Shown here in pieces: positions 63,977-64,000 of a stretch of 64,000 bases of DNA. The stretch is taken from contig NZ_JAETXJ010000006.1 in NCBI RefSeq assembly GCF_022508225.1, forward strand, positions 1 through 64,000. The letters are read 5' to 3'. Below the pieces are notes generated by a model that was given only the letters and a program-made list of their open reading frames with translations, was not told the DNA's origin and searched no databases. Every line of letters starts with the position of its first letter. The first letter of the stretch is position 1. The stretch comes from Desulfovibrio sp. UIB00 (GTDB lineage Bacteria; Desulfobacterota; Desulfovibrionia; Desulfovibrionales; Desulfovibrionaceae). Position numbers and translations under genes: made by a program.

Positions 63977-64000
63977 CAGGGACCTTGCCCGACCCGGATT
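63964..64000 (+). CDS. Start of the next gene, cut by the window end
   Basis: ATG at 63964 with GGAGG 8 bases upstream opens a frame (MWCIAGTLPDPD) that continues past the window. It overlaps the DUF3343 gene, so it is probably part of the same operon. Too short to identify; a GTG at 63966 in another frame is a less likely start. Confidence 0.4.
   Translation, partial: MWCIAGTLPDPD

Overview
The window looks like a chromosomal segment of a Desulfovibrio-type sulfate reducer. The basis is protein resemblance recalled from memory (two Desulfovibrio-type outer-membrane porins, a YedE/TusA/DUF3343 selenium cluster, a HesB-like selenoprotein, aryl-sulfotransferase paralogs, the zapA-6S RNA-rny order) and fairly GC-rich coding sequence. 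No database search was possible.

Layout. 1-366: a three-copy direct repeat ending in an intrinsic terminator. 395-16766: mostly housekeeping genes: a TRIC/UPF0126 membrane protein, rny, a probable 6S RNA, zapA and a ZapB-like coiled coil, glmU, a glycosyltransferase, OsmC, mntP, ilvA, a methyltransferase, nikR-folE2, a short flagellar rod-like protein, an NlpC/P60 lipoprotein with a Lys/Ser-rich tail, a rhodanese and gluQ. 16824-18084: tRNA-Thr(CGT), then a lower-GC gene-poor stretch with an unrecognised ORF and a 54-aa zinc-finger microprotein. 18439-26569: two convergent operons, FmdE/DUF364/methyltransferase facing TonB receptor/binding protein/permease/ATPase/TonB, probably for uptake and handling of a metal or metal chelate. 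27067-31366: Lar-like, DUF302, cupin and a large hybrid sensor kinase.

31739-48092 is the most distinctive part: an accessory island bracketed by two related Crp/Fnr regulators. It holds three aryl-sulfotransferase-like beta-propellers (two without a signal peptide, one exported), two porins, an MFS and a DASS/SLC13 transporter, and a four-gene run of transporter, glutaredoxin-radical-SAM-like fusion, dihydrolipoyl dehydrogenase and H-protein. A 14-bp operator-like motif (GTTG-N6-CAAC) recurs in the divergent promoter regions and is a good candidate for the regulators' target. An IS200-type element sits inside the island. I infer that the island captures organic sulfate esters or related phenolics, but the substrate is unknown.

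48518-60428: tRNA-Arg(ACG), rpsT, then a long minus-strand run: mfd, two SurA/PpiC-like chaperones, rodZ, recO, glyQ, glyS. 60111-60859: two tandem HesB/IscA-like genes. The upstream one has an in-frame TGA at the position of the conserved Cys and is almost certainly a selenoprotein that a standard gene caller would miss. 60985-64000: pyrR, then a structured leader, yedE, tusA, a DUF3343 protein and the start of another gene. This selenium-linked cluster sits about 1 kb from the selenoprotein gene.
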